Source: PCPOR2b sp965220385 (GTDB lineage Bacteria; Poribacteria; WGA-4E; PCPOR2b). Taken from it: 64,000 bases of DNA. The position numbers and the translations under genes are program-made. Position 1 is the first letter of the stretch. Each line of letters starts with the position of its first letter. The notes below the pieces were generated by a model. That model was not told where the DNA came from. It did no database searches and was given only the letters and a program-made list of their open reading frames with translations. Of this stretch, positions 16,782-24,233 are shown piece by piece. Where the stretch lies: assembly GCA_965220385.1 (NCBI GenBank), contig OZ244825.1:1054001-1118000 (forward strand), in the 5' to 3' direction.

Positions 16782-17768
16782 TCAGGGAATTTTTCGTAGG
16801 CGTGTGTTTGACAGGACAATCTCCAGGATCAACAAGAGTGTTGCGAGCAATAGGGGGTACGCTGCCAATTCCTTATAACGAATATATTCCGTAACCTCAA
16901 TCTTCGTTGTTTCAAGCTGATTAATCTCTTCATAAATTTCAGAGAGCTTCCGGTTGTCGGTCGCTCGAAAGTAACGCCCCTCTGTAATCTCCGCAATCTC
17001 TTTGAGCGTTTCTTCATCCACGTAGGTTCGAGTTCGGCTGTACTGTAGACCAAAAATCGGATCATGATACGGAATGAATGCGCCCTCTTCTTTCCCCATG
17101 CCGATAGTATACACCTTGATGTTGAGTGCTTTGGCAGCCTGCGCGGCGATCAATGGGTCGATAGTCCCGGCGTTGTTTTCCCCGTCGGTAAGCAAAATCG
17201 CTATCTTGCTTTTGGTGGTCGAATGACGCAGTCGATTGGTAGCATTGGCAAGAGCATCTCCGATAGCAGTACCATCTTCAAGCATACCGATCTCGACGTT
17301 AAGAAGCAAATCCCCAAGAACCCGGTAATCCAGCGTAAGTGGGCATTGTGTGAAACTTTCACCCGCAAAAACAACCAGTCCGATCCTATCATTCTTTCGG
17401 TTGTCTAGGAAGTCGTGGATGACCGCTTTAGCTGCGTGCAAACGGTTGTCAGGTTTGAAATCTTCCGCTCGCATGCTTCCAGATATATCGAGGATGAGCA
17501 GAATGTCAATCCCTTCGGACGTAATCTGTTCGCGACTATGGGACGACTGCGGACGGGCGAGCGCGAAAATCATCAATACAACAACAAGAAAGCGCGCAAA
17601 AGTTAGGAACGGAAGGGACTTGACCCAAAAGCTGGGCACAAGTTGGCGACCGATGCTGAGATCCGAAAAGCGGATTCGCCCGCTATCTTTCTTGCCCAAA
17701 TACCAAAGGAGGAATGGCAGAAGCAGGAGTAATATGAGAAATCCGGGATGATCCAATCGCAAGAGCAC
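16782..17768 (-). CDS. VWA-domain membrane protein (BatA-like)
   Basis: 328-aa protein with two N-terminal membrane segments (FLILLLLLPFLLWYLG near 10-25 and FARFLVVVLMIFALARP near 57-73), a von Willebrand A domain and a C-terminal membrane segment (YPLLLATLLLILEIVL). The metal-ion MIDAS is intact: LILDISGSM (D-x-S-x-S, near 90), a Thr in EDGTAIGDAL, and LLTDGENNAG. This is the arrangement of BatA/BatB aerotolerance-operon proteins. The usual MoxR ATPase and DUF58 neighbours are absent. The start is GTG at 17768, with GAGG close upstream; a TTG two codons later is an alternative. Confidence 0.88.
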   Translation of the reverse strand: MLLRLDHPGFLILLLLLPFLLWYLGKKDSGRIRFSDLSIGRQLVPSFWVKSLPFLTFARFLVVVLMIFALARPQSSHSREQITSEGIDILLILDISGSMRAEDFKPDNRLHAAKAVIHDFLDNRKNDRIGLVVFAGESFTQCPLTLDYRVLGDLLLNVEIGMLEDGTAIGDALANATNRLRHSTTKSKIAILLTDGENNAGTIDPLIAAQAAKALNIKVYTIGMGKEEGAFIPYHDPIFGLQYSRTRTYVDEETLKEIAEITEGRYFRATDNRKLSEIYEEINQLETTKIEVTEYIRYKELAAYPLLLATLLLILEIVLSNTRLRKIP

Positions 17769-17860
17769 ACCTCAAACAAGTAACCAGAAAAAGCATTCGG
17801 TGCTAATCAATCTCACTGAGGACCGTGGTAATAACGGACAATCCCCGCATACCCCTAACG

Positions 17861-18883
17861 TCATCGGTGATAATTTAGGGGAGCATATTCCCTGCGCTGG
17901 CTGCTGGCAGGCCGAATCGGTTTCTGACCAAATACCGTCCGGAGGCTGACGCCAATCCCAATGGTACTTGCAATAATGAAAGTTGGAATACTCAGGTAGG
18001 GAACCACCGTTGCCATCCGATAAATCCAGTACCCAACAACAACCGCGACAACATTTGATCGCTGCGGGAAGATTGTACCCCCAATTGAGAGAAAAATCGC
18101 CGTTTTCCCGTAAATTGCTATCGGCAGCAAAATGGCACTCAAAAGCATGGCGAATGGAATGCCGGCAATCGAGAGGATGAGCAGGATGGACAGGTAGGGC
18201 ACGATTATCACAATCATCAATCCGAGGAATGTGCTTCCGATTGGACGCTCGGAAATCGTAGATGCCATATTAGTAATCTGTTCTGGAAATATTAGTACGA
18301 GCAATAGATGGACAAGGGTTAATGTGATGAAGGTCATCAGTTCCCAGCCAAACCATGCGTATTGCCGATCCCCCCATATCTCCTTTGGCATCCCTTGCAT
18401 CATTAACGAAGCGGCTGCAGTTGCCAGTCTTAAGCCATTAATCTCTTGGTAAACGTCGGGTCCACGGTCTGCACCGTCTCGCAAGCTCTCTTGACCGACG
18501 ATTTCGCCCATAACCACTGTCACCTTGCCTGCGAGCTGAGCGCCTTTTTCAATCTCGACATTTCCGCCAAATACAAATACATAACCCTTCACATGCCCTT
18601 GAATCTTTGCATCTCCAGCGACTAAAATGATATCATTCACAGTTTCCGTTGGCGCGAGATTGACTCTACCGCCAATTTGCACAATTCGGGATATATCTTC
18701 TGGGTCCGTGGACAGAGTCGCTTTGCGGGGTGTGGAGGATTCTTCGGGCTGTACTGAACCCGGCTGTTCTGCCTGATTGTGGGAGTTTGTCTCACTGCCC
18801 TCAATTTGGGCGATAACGGGAGACGATGCGAGTGTTCCAAGACTGAGATATAAGACTATAACTAAATAGACTGTTCTTGTCAT
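17861..18883 (-). CDS. Bactofilin-like (polymer-forming) domain with C-terminal membrane region
   Basis: 340-aa predicted membrane protein. A signal peptide (VYLVIVLYLSLGTLASSPVIA) precedes a short Ser/Glu-rich linker, then repeated beta-strand units of the type GRVNL, NDIILVAGDAKIQGHVKG, VFVFGGNVEIEKGAQLAGKV (residues 68-125), similar to bactofilin or polymer-forming right-handed helices. The second half has four to five hydrophobic segments (LMTFITLTLVHLLLVLIF, GLMIVIIVPYLSILLILSIAG, AILLPIAIYGKTAIFLSIGG, VVVGYWIYRMATVVPYLSIP). Fusion of such strands to a membrane domain is found in uncharacterised proteins of several phyla. It lies 92 bp upstream of the VWA gene on the same strand. Confidence 0.72.
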   Translation of the reverse strand: MTRTVYLVIVLYLSLGTLASSPVIAQIEGSETNSHNQAEQPGSVQPEESSTPRKATLSTDPEDISRIVQIGGRVNLAPTETVNDIILVAGDAKIQGHVKGYVFVFGGNVEIEKGAQLAGKVTVVMGEIVGQESLRDGADRGPDVYQEINGLRLATAAASLMMQGMPKEIWGDRQYAWFGWELMTFITLTLVHLLLVLIFPEQITNMASTISERPIGSTFLGLMIVIIVPYLSILLILSIAGIPFAMLLSAILLPIAIYGKTAIFLSIGGTIFPQRSNVVAVVVGYWIYRMATVVPYLSIPTFIIASTIGIGVSLRTVFGQKPIRPASSQRREYAPLNYHR

Positions 18884-19355
18884 TGAGGAACCTCAAAGGG
18901 AAAGACCGATATAAAAAAATGTGATGATTGCGGGTTTTGTAACAAAGGCTTCGATATGTATGCTCCCAATCGATTTCTTTGCGTGAAGTCTTGCGCTGGG
19001 CAAAAGTGGACTTGATTGACGGTTCAAAATCGGCTGGGATAGGTCGAAACGTAGATCATATATGTATGCCAAAGAGAGAATGACAGGCATCCAGTTTGAT
19101 CCGCACAAGATGTTGTGTGAAAATTGCCTCTTCTATAGGATATATTGTGGCATACTATAAGCTATTTCAACTATATTTGTCAATGAAAATTTACAAATGC
19201 TGCCTGAGTTTGATCGGAATTTGTCACTTTTTGGTGACGATTTGACGATTCATCTTATAATGGCTTGCTAAGATCCCGTAATATAGGGTAAAATTAGAAG
19301 GTAAATATCCTTCGCTTTAATCAAAAGCTGAATCTATCACCGGAGTTAGACGGGC
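18884..19355. other. Intergenic gap between divergent genes
   Basis: 472 bp between the minus-strand bactofilin-like gene and plus-strand lptF, so it should contain promoters for both. A TATAAT at 19256-19261 (plus strand) is a perfect -10 hexamer, but I see no well-spaced -35. A small stem GTCAC/GTGAC lies at about 19223-19237. A 71-codon minus-strand frame at 18893-19108 has no supporting ribosome site and no recognisable features. No gene is called. Confidence 0.5.
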
Positions 19356-20573
19356 TTGAAAATATTAACAAGATATACCCTCAAGGAATTTTTCCCTCCT
19401 TTCCTTTTAGCACTTATCTGCTTTACTTCCATTCTACTGCTTGACGAGATCTTCAGGTTAACCAAACTCTTCGTGAGCAAAGGGGTAAGTCCCACCTATC
19501 TGGTTAAATTGTTGATTTATGTGCTGCCTGCGACCCTTGTTGTTACTATTCCAATGGCTACACTCGTCGGCATCTTGCTCTCACTCGGCAGATTCTCAAC
19601 GGATAATGAGATTACCGCTATGAAAGCGCACGGGATTGGCTTCCACCAAATCCTTCTACCTCTGCTGTCTATCTCGAGTCTGCTCACTGTTTTCGACTTC
19701 ATTTTTATGGATTATGCACTCCCGCGTGGGAATATCGCTTATGTTTCGTTGAAGCACGATATAAGTAGGCGACACTCCTCTTTTGTCCTTGAAGAGGGCG
19801 TGGTAATGAAAGAGTTAGAGCGCGAGGGGAAGCTCTGGCTGTACGAATCAACCGACCCAGATACAGAGCGTCTACAAGAGGTGAAGGTGTGGGATTCAAT
19901 ATGGCCCGGGCAACCCCGCTTTGTTAATGCGAAGGAGGCTACGGTCGGATTTGAGGACGGCCAGGCGTGGCTAACGCTCTATGACGGGGTCACGTATGAG
20001 CCGGTGTCCGATAGTGATGACGGGTTTCGGATAACCGCTTTTGCTGAAGATCGGATTGCCCTTGATTTTACGGAAACACTGGAACGAACAGAGTTCGAAT
20101 CTAAGAGTAGTCGCAACATGTCTTTGGTTAAACTCAGAGACCATATCACCGAGCTTGAAGATCGCCTAACCCGAAACGAAACCAAACCTCACCTAGATAG
20201 ATTGCGATATGCGCGGGTTGAATATTACAAGAAATTCTCAATCCCTTTCGCTTGCTTTGTATTCGGGCTAATTGGTGTGCCTCTCGGCTTGGTTGTAAAG
20301 CGTAGTGGCAAAATGGTGGGCTTCGGTATCGGGCTGGGCCTCGTTCTTGTCTACTATCTACTGCTGCAGGTTGGACAGGATACGGGACGAAGTGGTGTCC
20401 TTCCGCCCGGTTTCGCTATCTGGCTGCCGAACCTCGTTATCGGGGTACTGGGACTTGGATGTGCACTACGGGTGATCTTGGAAGGCAAACTGGGAACCCA
20501 ACAGAGTCGAGACCAGAAACCGCCCCCTTCCTTTCAAAATACAGAGGCCCAAAAGGTTGAAGAATCAGATTGA
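19356..20573 (+). CDS. LptF/LptG family LPS export permease (first of pair)
   Basis: 405-aa inner-membrane permease of the YjgP/YjgQ family, part of the LptB2FG transporter that extracts lipopolysaccharide. Membrane segments: LLALICFTSILLLDEIF (near 15-32), LLIYVLPATLVVTIPMATLVGILLSLGRF (near 47-75) and the ILLPLLSISSLLTVFDFIF region (100-118). The periplasmic beta-jellyroll follows (residues 130-250), then three C-terminal segments from FSIPFACFVFGLIGVPLGLV. The paired structure and TDNEITAMKAHGIG are diagnostic. Start TTG at 19356 with GGAG upstream. The C-terminal tail KPPPSFQNTEAQKVEESD is extra. LptF versus LptG cannot be decided from sequence alone. Confidence 0.92.
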   Translation: MKILTRYTLKEFFPPFLLALICFTSILLLDEIFRLTKLFVSKGVSPTYLVKLLIYVLPATLVVTIPMATLVGILLSLGRFSTDNEITAMKAHGIGFHQILLPLLSISSLLTVFDFIFMDYALPRGNIAYVSLKHDISRRHSSFVLEEGVVMKELEREGKLWLYESTDPDTERLQEVKVWDSIWPGQPRFVNAKEATVGFEDGQAWLTLYDGVTYEPVSDSDDGFRITAFAEDRIALDFTETLERTEFESKSSRNMSLVKLRDHITELEDRLTRNETKPHLDRLRYARVEYYKKFSIPFACFVFGLIGVPLGLVVKRSGKMVGFGIGLGLVLVYYLLLQVGQDTGRSGVLPPGFAIWLPNLVIGVLGLGCALRVILEGKLGTQQSRDQKPPPSFQNTEAQKVEESD

Positions 20574-20599
20574 CATATAGCATTGATCCTCATATTGAA

Positions 20600-20735
20600 C
20601 ATAACGCTACGCAGCTTGCCGTAGGCGGGACATCTTGCCTGTCCCGATTTATCAGGGATTAAATCGGGGGCGGGATTTAGGGAGTTAAAAATCAAAAATC
20701 TATCCCCTGTGTGCTAAATTTGCGTAAGTCCTGAT
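20600..20735. repeat. MITE-like fragment, probable family 2
   Basis: Lies in the 387-bp gap 20574-20960 between the two permease genes. The right end TGCGTAAGTCCT (20721-20732) matches family 2. A weak left end CTACGCAGCTTG occurs near 20608. The core has CCTGTCCCGATTTATCAGGG and GGGATTTAGGGAGTT, as in family 1. Truncation or divergence makes family assignment tentative. The rest of the gap holds the AAACCGAG palindrome at 20801-20832; no gene. Confidence 0.5.
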
Positions 20736-20800
20736 AATTCTAAGGGAAAAAATAAGTCAATGGAAATTTTGTTTTCTTCATGTTTAAGAAACCGTGCAAA

Positions 20801-20832
20801 GAAACCGAGTTTTGAAGAAAAAACTTGGTTTC
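20801..20832. repeat. AAACCGAG palindromic repeat, copy 2
   Basis: 13-bp inverted repeat GAAACCGAGTTTT/AAAACTTGGTTTC with one G-T wobble and loop GAAGAA. The arms match 7404-7435 but the loop is its complement, so the element is inserted in the opposite orientation. A half-arm AAAACTCGGTT also occurs near 58041. Confidence 0.6.
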
Positions 20833-20960
20833 TCCGAGCCATTTCACCCTTTTTATTCACACACATCTTTGTCAAAGCATGACCGTTGCATTGAACGCAT
20901 CCGTTGTTGGGTATCCTGTAAATCCTTAAATCCTAAAAATCCAGATTCAGACAGTATAGT

Positions 20961-22022
20961 ATGAGAATTCTTGAACGACATGTTTTAATTGAATATCTCA
21001 AGACATTTGCATTAGCACTCACCTTTTTCATCGCGCTCGTCATCATCGTTCGGCTGCTCGATAAAGATATTAAGCGCTTTGATGAGGAGGTATCTTACTT
21101 CACCGCTGTGCAGATTGTGCTCTTTCAAGCCCCCCGACGAATTATCGAGGTAGTGCCGCTGGCGAGTTTTCTCGCCGTGTTCTTCGTTTTTGGGAGAAAA
21201 GTTCAAAACAATGAACTGGCTGCAATGCAGACCGCTGGCGTTAGCATTTATCGTCTCCTCCTCCCTATCCTCGCATCCATATTCCTGGTCTGCATAGGCT
21301 TTGTCGCTTTTTATAATCTTGTTGCGTCACCTGCCTTCCATCGCGCGAATCAACTCCAGAAGAAAATCCGGCTGCGTCGGAGCCGAAATGTCCTCTTCAA
21401 GGGCCAGCACAATCGACTGTTCTACATCCAAAATCTCGATTTGGAAAATGGGACCATCGATCGCATGACAATTTACGAACTCGATCAGAACGATGAGGTC
21501 ACTCGGCAGACCTTTGCAGACTCAGCTACGTGGTCCCCGGACCACTGGCATCTTGCAAAGGGATATGTCCGCCATTTTGAGGGAGCTGTCGAAACTGCCT
21601 TTGAACCGTTTGAAACGAAGCAGATCGAGCGTGCGGAAGAACCAGAACGTTTCGCAGGGAGCAATAAGGATCTACGGGCAATGACTATCGGCGAGCTGCG
21701 ACGACAGATAAAATACAAAAAGGCGGCGGGGCAGACGACCCGGCGTGAGGAGGTCAAGATGTACCATAAGATAGCATATCCCTTTGCGGCGTTTGTTGTT
21801 ATTCTTATTGGTGCTCCAATTTCAATCCGCTTTGGTGGCGCCGGATTTTTTGCCGGGCTCCTCGTCGCCTTCTTCCTCGTCTTTATGTATTGGGGAATTT
21901 CACTGGCAACGCTTGAAGGACTCGGTGAAAACGGGAAGCTACCACCAATTGTTGCCTGCTGGGGGGCGAATGTGATTTACGCGATTGTTGGAGGTATCAT
22001 GATTTGGAAGATGCCCAAGTGA
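20961..22022 (+). CDS. LptF/LptG family LPS export permease (second of pair)
   Basis: 353-aa inner-membrane permease of the same family as the preceding gene; the two would form the membrane heterodimer of the LptB2FG exporter. Segments include FALALTFFIALVIIVRLLD (near 16-34), VVPLASFLAVFFVFGRK (60-76) and LLLPILASIFLVCIGFVAFYNLV (95-117). A periplasmic jellyroll occupies residues 120-250. C-terminal segments start at KIAYPFAAFVVILIGAPIS and end at GANVIYAIVGGIMIW. FGRKVQNNELAAMQTAGVS is the conserved cytoplasmic loop contacting LptB. ATG start. The 387-bp repeat-bearing gap from its partner is unusual, since lptF and lptG are generally adjacent. Confidence 0.92.
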   Translation: MRILERHVLIEYLKTFALALTFFIALVIIVRLLDKDIKRFDEEVSYFTAVQIVLFQAPRRIIEVVPLASFLAVFFVFGRKVQNNELAAMQTAGVSIYRLLLPILASIFLVCIGFVAFYNLVASPAFHRANQLQKKIRLRRSRNVLFKGQHNRLFYIQNLDLENGTIDRMTIYELDQNDEVTRQTFADSATWSPDHWHLAKGYVRHFEGAVETAFEPFETKQIERAEEPERFAGSNKDLRAMTIGELRRQIKYKKAAGQTTRREEVKMYHKIAYPFAAFVVILIGAPISIRFGGAGFFAGLLVAFFLVFMYWGISLATLEGLGENGKLPPIVACWGANVIYAIVGGIMIWKMPK

Positions 22023-22068
22023 GCCGAGGGAGCGAGACATTCAGGAGTGGTCCAGGAGGGTCAAATCT

Positions 22069-22659
22069 ATGACATCTCGTGTCTCACGCTTCACTCTCGC
22101 GATCGGGCGGCTACTCTTTCGGTTACGCAGCCTCACAGCTATCCCGTTCATAATAATTGTAATCTATTCTGCCCGACCCACATCTGCTTCCGCCGTGGCT
22201 GGTGCGATCCCTCTCATCCTCGGGGAACTCCTGCGACTTTGGGCGGTAGGTTATGCCGGTGGCGCGACCCGTTCACGGACCCTAAGCGCGGCAAGTGATC
22301 TTGTTACAACAGGACCCTACGCGCATGTCCGTAATCCGCTCTATTTAGGGAACTTGTTACTCAGTCTCGGTGTCTGCATTATCGCCAATGCCTACTGGAT
22401 GATTCTTGTGCTCTCGGTGGGATTTCTTGTCCAGTATCTCCCAATTATCGCGTCCGAAGAAGCATACCTGCGCGAATCTTGCGGAGCCGCATATGCGACC
22501 TACTATGCAGCCGTTCCCAGGTTCATTCCCCGTCTTTGGGGATATACAAACCCCTCTGTGCATAGCTTTTCTCTCACTCGCGCACTCAAAGCCGAAAAAC
22601 GCACGCTGACCGCGATTGCTTGTGTGATCGGATTGATCGCAGGCGCTGCTATATTGTAA
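22069..22659 (+). CDS. Isoprenylcysteine carboxyl methyltransferase-like integral membrane methyltransferase
   Basis: 196-aa membrane protein of the ICMT/PEMT-like family. The SAM-binding signature appears as LVTTGPYAHVRNPLYLGNLLLSLG (read here as TTGPYAHVRNPLYLG, near 82-96; R-N-P-x-Y-x-G) and the second part as EEAYLRESCGAAYATYYAAVPRFIP (E-E-x-x-L ... Y-x-x-Y, near 128-152). Four or more hydrophobic segments surround these. Substrates in bacteria range from isoprenylcysteine-like thiols to phospholipids and are not identified here. ATG with AGGAGG ten bases upstream. It follows the second permease by 46 bp on the same strand, so it may be in its transcript. Confidence 0.85.
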   Translation: MTSRVSRFTLAIGRLLFRLRSLTAIPFIIIVIYSARPTSASAVAGAIPLILGELLRLWAVGYAGGATRSRTLSAASDLVTTGPYAHVRNPLYLGNLLLSLGVCIIANAYWMILVLSVGFLVQYLPIIASEEAYLRESCGAAYATYYAAVPRFIPRLWGYTNPSVHSFSLTRALKAEKRTLTAIACVIGLIAGAAIL

Positions 22660-22738
22660 TATCCTTTGGGCATTCACAGGGTAGACTTTCCGTTTCCAAT
22701 CTCACGAACTTTCATCCAAAAGTCCTATATTTTTTCTG

Positions 22739-22767
22739 TTGACATTTCAGACACTTTTGATTAAGAT
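22739..22767 (+). promoter_or_regulatory. Probable sigma-70 promoter of the molybdenum hydroxylase genes
   Basis: TTGACA (22739-22744), a 17-base spacer, then TAAGAT (22762-22767; four of six matches to TATAAT). It lies 94 bases upstream of the first gene, in the only sizeable gap before the three co-oriented hydroxylase genes. Confidence 0.55.
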
Positions 22768-22860
22768 AAAGTGTGCAATATCCATTTACTAAGTTTTCCA
22801 ATACCCATGTAGGGTATTTAGTGCGAATAAAGCCTCTCACTTTGAAAGGAGATTGATACT

Positions 22861-23739
22861 TTGCGAGCGTTTGAATATGTTCCCGCAAAAACTGTAGCTG
22901 AAGCTACCTCCTTGCTCGCCGAAAAAGGTGATCAAGCAAAACCCTTGGCCGGCGGAACAGATCTCATCGTTATGGTTCGGGAGAACCGGCGGCAGTTGGA
23001 ACGGATGGTGGACATCAAGGACCTTCCTGAAACTAACGTGCTTTCATACTCCCCTGACACCGGTCTAGAGCTCGGTGCGGCTGTTCCCTGTCATAAAATC
23101 TACGCGGACGATGCAATCTCTGCCGCATATCCTGGACTGATTGATGCTGCCAAAATTATCGGTGGAACCGCAATCCAAGGCAGGGCAAGTGTTGGTGGTA
23201 ATCTGTGCAACGCCTCTCCCGCCGCAGATACAATACCGCCATTGATAGTCTTGGGAGCCATCTGTGTCATCGCTGGTCCCGATGGATCAACGCGCGAGGT
23301 TCCAGCAGAGCAGTTCTGTACAGCCCCGGGACAGACCGTCCTGGAAAACGGTGAACTTCTTGTCTCATTCAAGATTCCGCCACCACCGAAAAATTCGAGT
23401 TCGTTTTACCTCCGTTTTATCCCACGTAATGAAATGGACATCGCTGTTGTGGGTGCCGGTGCATCCGTCGTGCTCGACGATTCGAAGGCATCAATTGTCT
23501 CCGCACGAATCGGGCTTGCTGCCGTTGCACCAACGCCGCTCCTTGCCGAAGAAGCTGGCGCCTCACTCGCTGGAAAGGAAATTTCGGACGAAGCTATTAA
23601 CGCTGCTGCCGAAGCGGCACAGGCGATTGCAAGTCCAATCAGTGATATGCGTGGAACGGCTGAACAAAGAACACATCTTGTCGGTGTGTTAACACGTCGT
23701 GCCTTAAACGGTGCGATTCAACGAGTGAAGGAGGCATAA
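22861..23739 (+). CDS. Molybdenum hydroxylase FAD-binding subunit (CoxM/XdhB-type)
   Basis: 292-aa medium subunit that passes electrons between the iron-sulfur subunit and an acceptor through FAD. The first FAD-binding motif is PLAGGTDLIVMVRE (near 28-42; A-G-G-T-D/N) and the second is TAIQGRASVGGNLCNASPAADTIPP (here TIGGN replaced by SVGGN; near 103-125). The C-terminal CO_deh_flav_C domain runs from SSSFYLRFIPRNEMDIAVVGAG. Length is normal for CoxM. The start is TTG at 22861, with AAAGGAGA upstream at about 22846. First gene of the M-S-L order typical of CoxMSL-like operons; next gene starts 6 bp on. Confidence 0.93.
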   Translation: MRAFEYVPAKTVAEATSLLAEKGDQAKPLAGGTDLIVMVRENRRQLERMVDIKDLPETNVLSYSPDTGLELGAAVPCHKIYADDAISAAYPGLIDAAKIIGGTAIQGRASVGGNLCNASPAADTIPPLIVLGAICVIAGPDGSTREVPAEQFCTAPGQTVLENGELLVSFKIPPPPKNSSSFYLRFIPRNEMDIAVVGAGASVVLDDSKASIVSARIGLAAVAPTPLLAEEAGASLAGKEISDEAINAAAEAAQAIASPISDMRGTAEQRTHLVGVLTRRALNGAIQRVKEA

Positions 23740-23745
23740 AGATAG

Positions 23746-24219
23746 ATGCCTAAAAAAGTCCACGTTCAAACAACAATTAACGGTGAAGCAGTTGAATACT
23801 TGTGCGAACCTCGCCAGAGTTTGCTTGAGGTCTTGCGAGATGTACTCCATTTGACAGGTGCCAAAGAGGGTTGCAATAATGGAAACTGTGGTGCCTGCAG
23901 CGTAATTCTTGATGGCCGTCTGGTCAATTCGTGTCTTGTGCTTGGTGCTGAACTCGAAGGGAAATCGCTTGAGACAATCGAAGGGCTCGCCGAACCGGAA
24001 CAGCTACATCCAATCCAAGATGCGTTCTTAGAGAATGCTGCCCTCCAATGTGGTATCTGCACGCCCGGATTTATCATGGCGGCAAAAGCATTGTTAGATC
24101 AGAATCCGAGTCCAACGGAACACGAAATTCGCTACTGGCTAGCGGGCAATCTGTGTCGTTGTACCGGATACGATAAAATTGTACGTGCTGTCCAAGATGC
24201 AGCGCAAACTACGTCTTAG
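23746..24219 (+). CDS. Molybdenum hydroxylase (2Fe-2S) subunit (CoxS/XdhC-type)
   Basis: 157-aa small subunit with two [2Fe-2S] clusters. Plant-type cluster ligands are in EGCNNGNCGACSVILDG (C-x4-C-x2-C, near 43-59) with a fourth Cys in NSCLVLG. The second cluster ligands are in CGICTPGFIMAAKALL (near 104-119) and GNLCRCTGYDKIV (near 139-151). These match aldehyde oxidase, xanthine dehydrogenase and CO dehydrogenase small subunits. ATG start; 14 bp separate it from the large-subunit gene. Confidence 0.95.
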   Translation: MPKKVHVQTTINGEAVEYLCEPRQSLLEVLRDVLHLTGAKEGCNNGNCGACSVILDGRLVNSCLVLGAELEGKSLETIEGLAEPEQLHPIQDAFLENAALQCGICTPGFIMAAKALLDQNPSPTEHEIRYWLAGNLCRCTGYDKIVRAVQDAAQTTS

Positions 24220-24233
24220 GAGGTAAGTGCATA

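Noticed and set aside
18893..19108. 71-codon minus-strand frame upstream of the bactofilin-like gene
   Set aside because: No ribosome site, no recognisable domain, and it occupies the likely promoter region between divergent genes.
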